A stretch of DNA of 64,000 nucleotides from Nepenthes gracilis (taxonomy: Eukaryota; Streptophyta; Magnoliopsida; Caryophyllales; Nepenthaceae), in NCBI GenBank assembly GCA_033239525.1, contig BSYO01000020.1:11100308-11164307 (forward strand). Direction: 5' to 3'. Within the stretch, counting starts at the first letter, position 1. Each line of letters opens with the position of its first letter. Position numbers and translations under genes: made by a program. Shown piece after piece: positions 60,001-64,000 of the stretch. Below the pieces are notes generated by a model. That model was not told where the DNA came from. It did no database searches and was given only the letters and a program-made list of their open reading frames with translations.

Positions 60001-62716
60001 AAAGGCAGACATAAAGTGATACAGAACAGAAAAAAGAAAGACAAGGACAGAAAAAGACAGCTGAAGAAAGCGGGAAAGAGATGAGAGAATGTGAGAGACA
60101 AACCTCCAGACTAAGGGAAGAGAGAAGACAAGAAGTGATTAGGGTAAAATTATCAAATGTGTAAGAATCTCAAATCCTCAACAATTATTACAATTATCAA
60201 ACAATCTAACTTGTAGATTCCAAATTGACAGAGCAGATTCAGTTATATCGCATTTGTTCACGTTCCTTCTTGTTCAAGTGCTTAACTAAACTGGAATTCA
60301 CAAGTCCTAGGCTAGGGAGAATGGACACCTCCGCAGTCGTGTGTTGGTCTCCAATGCGTATTAGATACCGACTCTCTCACGACACTATGATTCGTGTCAG
60401 CCACTCCCAAACATGTGTAGGAATAATTTATGTTGTGTTAACTTTGACACGCTGCGGATGCATTAAAAAAATATTTGAGATGTGTTTGGGCTACTTTAAA
60501 AAGGGAAATTTACCAAAAATAAAGTATTGAAACTACTTAGTAATTAGCGAAAATTTCCAAACATAAGGCTGGGATGAGAGAAACAAATGCCAATAGTTTC
60601 TATTCACAATCACTGAAGAGAGCGAGAAAAGTGCCTCCACACATGGATTAATGGCGATAGAAATCTGGTATTTGTGTAATTTTCCACTTGTTGCCTTGTG
60701 ATAAAATTATTTCCTAGTGTATTCTAAATATAACCCGAGCTTGGTTTTTCAGTTTCTTCTATGCTGTCAGGCAATGTTTCGTTCATGCCCTATACTATGG
60801 TCGTTGAATCATTGTTATTCTATAATTATCCTAGCTATATTGTTGAATGTTTGTGAATACTTTCTTGCATTTGTTTTTTTTTTAACCTAACTCTATCATT
60901 CTATATCTGAAGGGTGGCATTATGCCCTACCTGATGCCCTACACCTCTCTACAGAATTATAGTCGACTGTTTGGTTAATTGGTTCCCTCCTTTGTTATTT
61001 TTATTCTTTGGTGAACAATAGCAAACCCTACCTGTGTATTTCATTTTGGTTCACCTCTTCTTTTTCCATCTTTTGTGGAGAACAACAACAGCTACTTCCC
61101 CTCAATGCCCCTTCCTCTTTTTACTTTGATAAATTGGTTGTTTAGGAACTTTACTTGTACCTATATATCTCAGGGCAACCATAAATTGTAAAGTGAAATG
61201 TTGACATTAATTTTGTGCATGTGTATTTTTTGTTTGACCAATTATATTCCCATATATATAATATGATTTTAGTTAATGTATGCCAAATGAGTAGTTTCCT
61301 AATTTATTTTTTTTAAAATGTGTCTTCATGTCAGTGTCCTATGGTATCCATGTATATGCTTGAGTCCGTGCTTTTTAAGTCCTAAGTAATAGAAACAAGA
61401 AAATCAAATTGTTTAATGGTTTCGTGTGCACACTGATAAAGCATCACAAGTTCATCGGTATAAGAAAGCCATTAAGGAAGTTTTTGTCCAAACAGATCTA
61501 CAACTTGAGTTTGTTGAAGTGTCCCTTGTTGAGACCCAGAAACAAGAGCAACAGAGCAAAGATGCCATTTACATTGACAGCATACCAATTTTATTGCTAC
61601 AGATAAGATCTCCAGACCTGATAGAAAGAGAATGCATTCCACTCCACCTTATTGACTTATTTTATCTCATGTTATGGATTGATTCTAATTTTTCCCATCA
61701 CAACAATTTTCCACTCCACCTTCTTTGTCTCCTTTAATGCCCCCTTATTTTCCATCCTGCTATCTACACTATTCCTCTATTTTTGCCATTAATTCTTCTA
61801 ATTTCTCACATCAATTCCTCCATTCCCATCCCAATCCTCTAAGTTCATCTTTGTGGGCGTTGTCATACCCCAATATCATATAGTGAAATAAGGAGGCATA
61901 AATATTAACTTCTTTACATTTGTATACTTCAGAACCATGAAGAATTCCAGCAAATAGACAGAAAACATTGGACGTGAAAGGAGAAAAGTAAATTCACCTC
62001 AAATATGTCAGGAAAAGTGGTGCATTGAAGAGTATGTTTTTCCATTGGGCTTTTTGGACTTCCATCTGCTGAAAATGCTTGATTTTAATTATTCAATCTA
62101 ATACCATATACTGACATACCATACAAAAAATAACCACATGAATAAATCAAGTTCATATCATGAACAGTTGATGGAAAGCCAATAACAATAAAGAATAGCA
62201 AACTCAGATGCAAAGTAGTTTTGCTCATTATAATACAATGCTTGCTGAACTGGATTACAACATGAAAGCTACATAATTTTTGCATGTTGTTGGACTTCAT
62301 CCACTGAATTCAATACACAGTAAGGTCATTGAATGAAACTCTTCCCTCATTTAAACATGCTGACTGTAAACTCTACTATCACAATACCAGAAAACTAGCA
62401 AAATCTAAATATCAATAATTTTGATATGAGACCCTCACAATCCAGGAAATTCGACATGGTTACGAGTACATATTTATAGCTAGAGAGAGACACAGCACCA
62501 GGAAAATAGCTAAATGGAAATTGTTGAACTCACCACTCTTAGATGATAGGATCATTCCAGTTGTTTTTGAACATGACACTAGAATTTGTGCTCGCCTAGT
62601 AGAAGAAGCTAGCTTCCCCACAGCAAGCCCTTGAATATGTGATTGATATGAGGACCATGTGGACTTCCCAGGCCTCTCATGTGAGGACCATATATGTGAG
62701 AAAATGCCAGCAGAAC
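48076..62716 (-). CDS. BADC protein (biotin/lipoyl attachment domain-containing), 5' end not resolved
   Basis: Eight exons with GT/AG borders and consistent phases: 62716-62534, 62068-61998, 59254-59201, 56906-56646, 56539-56477, 55067-54999, 54914-54869, 48137-48076 (stop TGA). They encode 268 residues plus a missing N-terminus. Order: transit-peptide-like Ser-rich start; 'VLEVCDETSVAEVKLK' and 'VGDFEMHLKRNIG' (BCCP-like N-terminal region); a Pro/Ser linker; then a biotinyl-like fold, 'VGSFRKGRTVKGKKQP', 'GDVVKEGQIIGYVDQFGTEL', 'SDVDGEVLKILFDEGEPVGY', ending 'VLPSFHGIQ'. The biotin-accepting Glu-Ala-Met-Lys of BCCP is replaced by Asp-Gln-Phe-Gly, so it cannot carry biotin. BADC proteins replace BCCP in plastid acetyl-CoA carboxylase and restrain fatty-acid synthesis. 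A possible first exon is 63525-63498. Confidence 0.92.
49350..50880 (+). mobile_element. hAT transposase relic in the last BADC intron
   Basis: Plus-strand text across stops: 'SIVSDVWSDS', 'FIVVTEGDSIFLKAID', 'VQVITDNAKNCAGG', 'HIFWTLYVIHTFNITLQNI', 'EIWWDKIDYILSFTTLIYNM', 'TPLHCMAHFLNPR' and 'NWSTYSFVHSLRRNKM'. This is the order of plant hAT transposases of the DUF659 type, through to the C-terminal dimerisation region. Catalytic Asp residues (VSD, ITDNA) are visible, but stops and frameshifts are many. No terminal inverted repeats were identified. It sits antisense to BADC. Confidence 0.85.
51661..52075. repeat. Tandem duplication, period about 213 bp
   Basis: Two adjacent copies start at 51661 and 51874 with 'taagaaa.taccaatatcatcacatt', and share 'cttcaacaatgc', 'tgattgactcc', 'gccaatgtttt', 'aatgaagtcagaaa' and 'agacaaaagt'. 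Copies differ by scattered substitutions and small indels. Non-coding, inside the last BADC intron. Confidence 0.8.
53176..53495. repeat. Dispersed intronic repeat, copy B
   Basis: It has the same series of words as copies A and C: 'cggccaatatgta', 'atatattagc.gatat', 'accaatactaatac' and a terminal 'attttcatccatga'. It lies in the last BADC intron and is in the same orientation as A and C. Confidence 0.65.
55840..56148. repeat. Dispersed intronic repeat, copy C
   Basis: Lies in the BADC intron between the exons at 55067 and 56477. It includes 'atatcagccaatatctaata', 'gaccagtaccgctaccgata' and a terminal 'ttttcatccatga', shared almost exactly with copy B. The ends are approximate. Confidence 0.65.
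57127..57166. repeat. Homopolymer block T(n)G(n)
   Basis: About 20 T followed by about 10 G in a BADC intron. Such a block is unstable and prone to sequencing error, so the exact length should not be trusted. Confidence 0.8.
58979..59003. repeat. (GA)n microsatellite
   Basis: An uninterrupted GA run of about 12 units in a BADC intron. Confidence 0.9.
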
Positions 62717-62918
62717 CTACAATGCATGAATAATCAAGACAAGCATCAGCACCTTGATCCCATTTTTGTACAAATTGAAGCATGTAAGAATAGAAAAGCA
62801 TTACAACGTAACCAATTTTTTATGAAGCCCATACAGCAAGAAAATGCATATGTGTGGGTTAGTGTATGTGTGTGTGTGCATGCTCCTATTCCTAGACAAA
62901 AGATGAGTACTCCAGCAG

Positions 62919-63045
62919 GTACCAATTAGCTTAGTTGGTAAAGTCTCTTGCTGAAGCTACCAGAAATCTAGGATCAAATTTAGCTTGCATCAAGGGGCAA
63001 CCCCCTCTGTGTAGCCCACCAATGGGGGAAAAAAAAGAGCAGCAC
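62919..63045 (+). mobile_element. tRNA-derived SINE-like sequence
   Basis: TAGCTTAGTTGG (about 62925-62936) is a perfect match to the Pol III A box of tRNA genes. About 35 bases on, 'aggatcaaattta' is a worn B box (GGTTCGAATCC). A unique part with 'ccccctctgtgt' follows and ends in an A run near 63035. No convincing target duplication was found. It is not a functional tRNA: no cloverleaf arms pair well. Confidence 0.5.
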
Positions 63046-63593
63046 TCTGTGCTTTCCACCATACATGGAACCTCAATCCCATCAAGGTGGAAAGAATAAT
63101 AGCCGGATATAGCAGTGCTAACGTGAAATCCTTCCCATGACCTAAGTTCTCCATGAGAAATTTCTAGAGAGGCATAAGATTGAATGATAGGAAAATGAAA
63201 TAGGAAATAGTAGTTTTTGAAACAATTTCAAGATAAAAATCAATCTCTAAGAAGCATAGACATGGGGCACGGATATGGGATGTGGACATGACATGACACC
63301 ATTAAGGCAACCCATTATTTAAAAAAAATTAGGACGACATAATAGGGATACATGAACTAAAATTCATACTTTTCATATGCATAGAAATATAATTCATTAA
63401 AAACAGTATTTTTGCACAAATAACAATCAATGCTTCAATTTGTGATTCTAATTGTCCCAAAATATTTAAAGCACAAGTTCCTAAGTAAACAATTTACCAA
63501 AGAAAAAGGAGGCAGGGCAATTCATGGAAAAAGCTAGCTGTTATTGTTCACACATGCACGCGCGCACACACGCACACAAGAAAAAGAACGAGA

Positions 63594-63670
63594 ACAAAAA
63601 ATGAATACAAAGTCAAGGTGTATTGTAAGAAAACGACGACAAAAAACGAATACAAAGTCAAGGTGTTTTG
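63594..63670. repeat. Short tandem duplication, unit about 47 bp
   Basis: 'gaatacaaagtcaaggtgt' occurs at about 63603 and again at about 63647, each preceded by an A-rich run and followed by a 'ttgt'. Confidence 0.7.
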
Positions 63671-64000
63671 TTGTTCACTACATAAGAAAAATAAAAAGGA
63701 AGAAACGAATAAACCAAATACCCTGCTAGAATCCCACAAGAGTTAGGGTATAAAATAGGGCCTAAAGCCCCGTTTCTAGCCGAGAGAGAGCAAGAGAGCA
63801 AGAGGGCAAGGAAGAAATAAGCAAATGCAAAAAAGTATTCCAACAACAATTGTGCAATAGAGTTAGGTCATAAATGGAATAGCAATGATTCAACATCCAC
63901 GGAGATCAGGTATACACGACATTTCACAACAAAATAGAAGAAGAGAGCAAAAAACAGAACTACAGCCCTGTGTAGAACATGTAGGGGAATAAATTATCAT

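Larger units (their letters stand above)
62717..64000. other. Region upstream of BADC exon 2: intron 1 and possibly the leader or first exon
   Basis: The first coding exon must end one base into a codon. A small candidate at 63525-63498 reads MNCPASFFF plus one G before a GTAAAT donor, so the phase fits exactly. The sequence is short, however, and not clearly family-like, so exon 1 may instead lie beyond 64000. Other contents are a tRNA-derived SINE-like block (62919-63045), a CG/CA-rich simple stretch (63553-63578) and a small tandem repeat (63594-63670). Confidence 0.4.

Noticed and set aside
62919..62995. Functional tRNA gene
   Set aside because: The A box is good but the B box is damaged, the anticodon and acceptor arms do not pair, and an A run follows; SINE-like instead.
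1..64000. CRISPR arrays, bacterial operons or organelle DNA
   Set aside because: No regularly spaced repeats, no Shine-Dalgarno-led gene clusters, and clear spliced nuclear plant genes instead.

Overview
The window is nuclear DNA of a flowering plant. It is AT-rich, has long introns with GT/AG borders, contains plastid-targeted host proteins, and is packed with LTR retrotransposons. I do not assign a species.

Layout. Positions 1-2039 are AT-rich intergenic DNA. A decayed Ty1/copia element (2040-21000, plus orientation) is split by a younger GC-rich Ty3/gypsy element of the Tat type (4526-17438, minus orientation, 5-bp target duplication ATTTT). A small ERD15/CID-like gene lies at 22466-22756 (minus). 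A seven-exon gene for a RETICULATA-RELATED 5/6-like plastid protein spans 24123-34182 (minus); one of its introns holds a solo LTR with target duplication ACATG and an Au-like SINE with a perfect 14-bp target duplication. A second, much older Tat-type gypsy element occupies 35043-46300 (minus, target duplication ATAAT), followed by a copia 3' fragment (47110-47790). The rest (48076 to beyond 62716, minus) is a BADC gene, a biotin-carboxyl-carrier-like regulator of plastid acetyl-CoA carboxylase. Eight exons were resolved; the first coding exon is uncertain or outside the window. Its 6.7-kb last intron holds a hAT transposase relic.

How it fits together. The two larger host genes act in plastids and lie side by side, as do consecutively numbered Arabidopsis loci At3g56130 and At3g56140 (recalled, not searched). 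The gene pair therefore looks conserved, with about 14 kb between the coding regions filled largely by retrotransposons.

The most interesting material is in the gypsy elements. Both carry extra genes between pol and the 3' LTR, on the strand opposite to gag-pol. In the younger copy there are two such genes with related C-termini. Each has its own G-box and TATA box, and one has an apparent spliceosomal intron whose position looks equivalent in the old element. Nearly every premature stop in the younger element can be explained by a C-to-T or G-to-A change, the signature of methylated-DNA decay.
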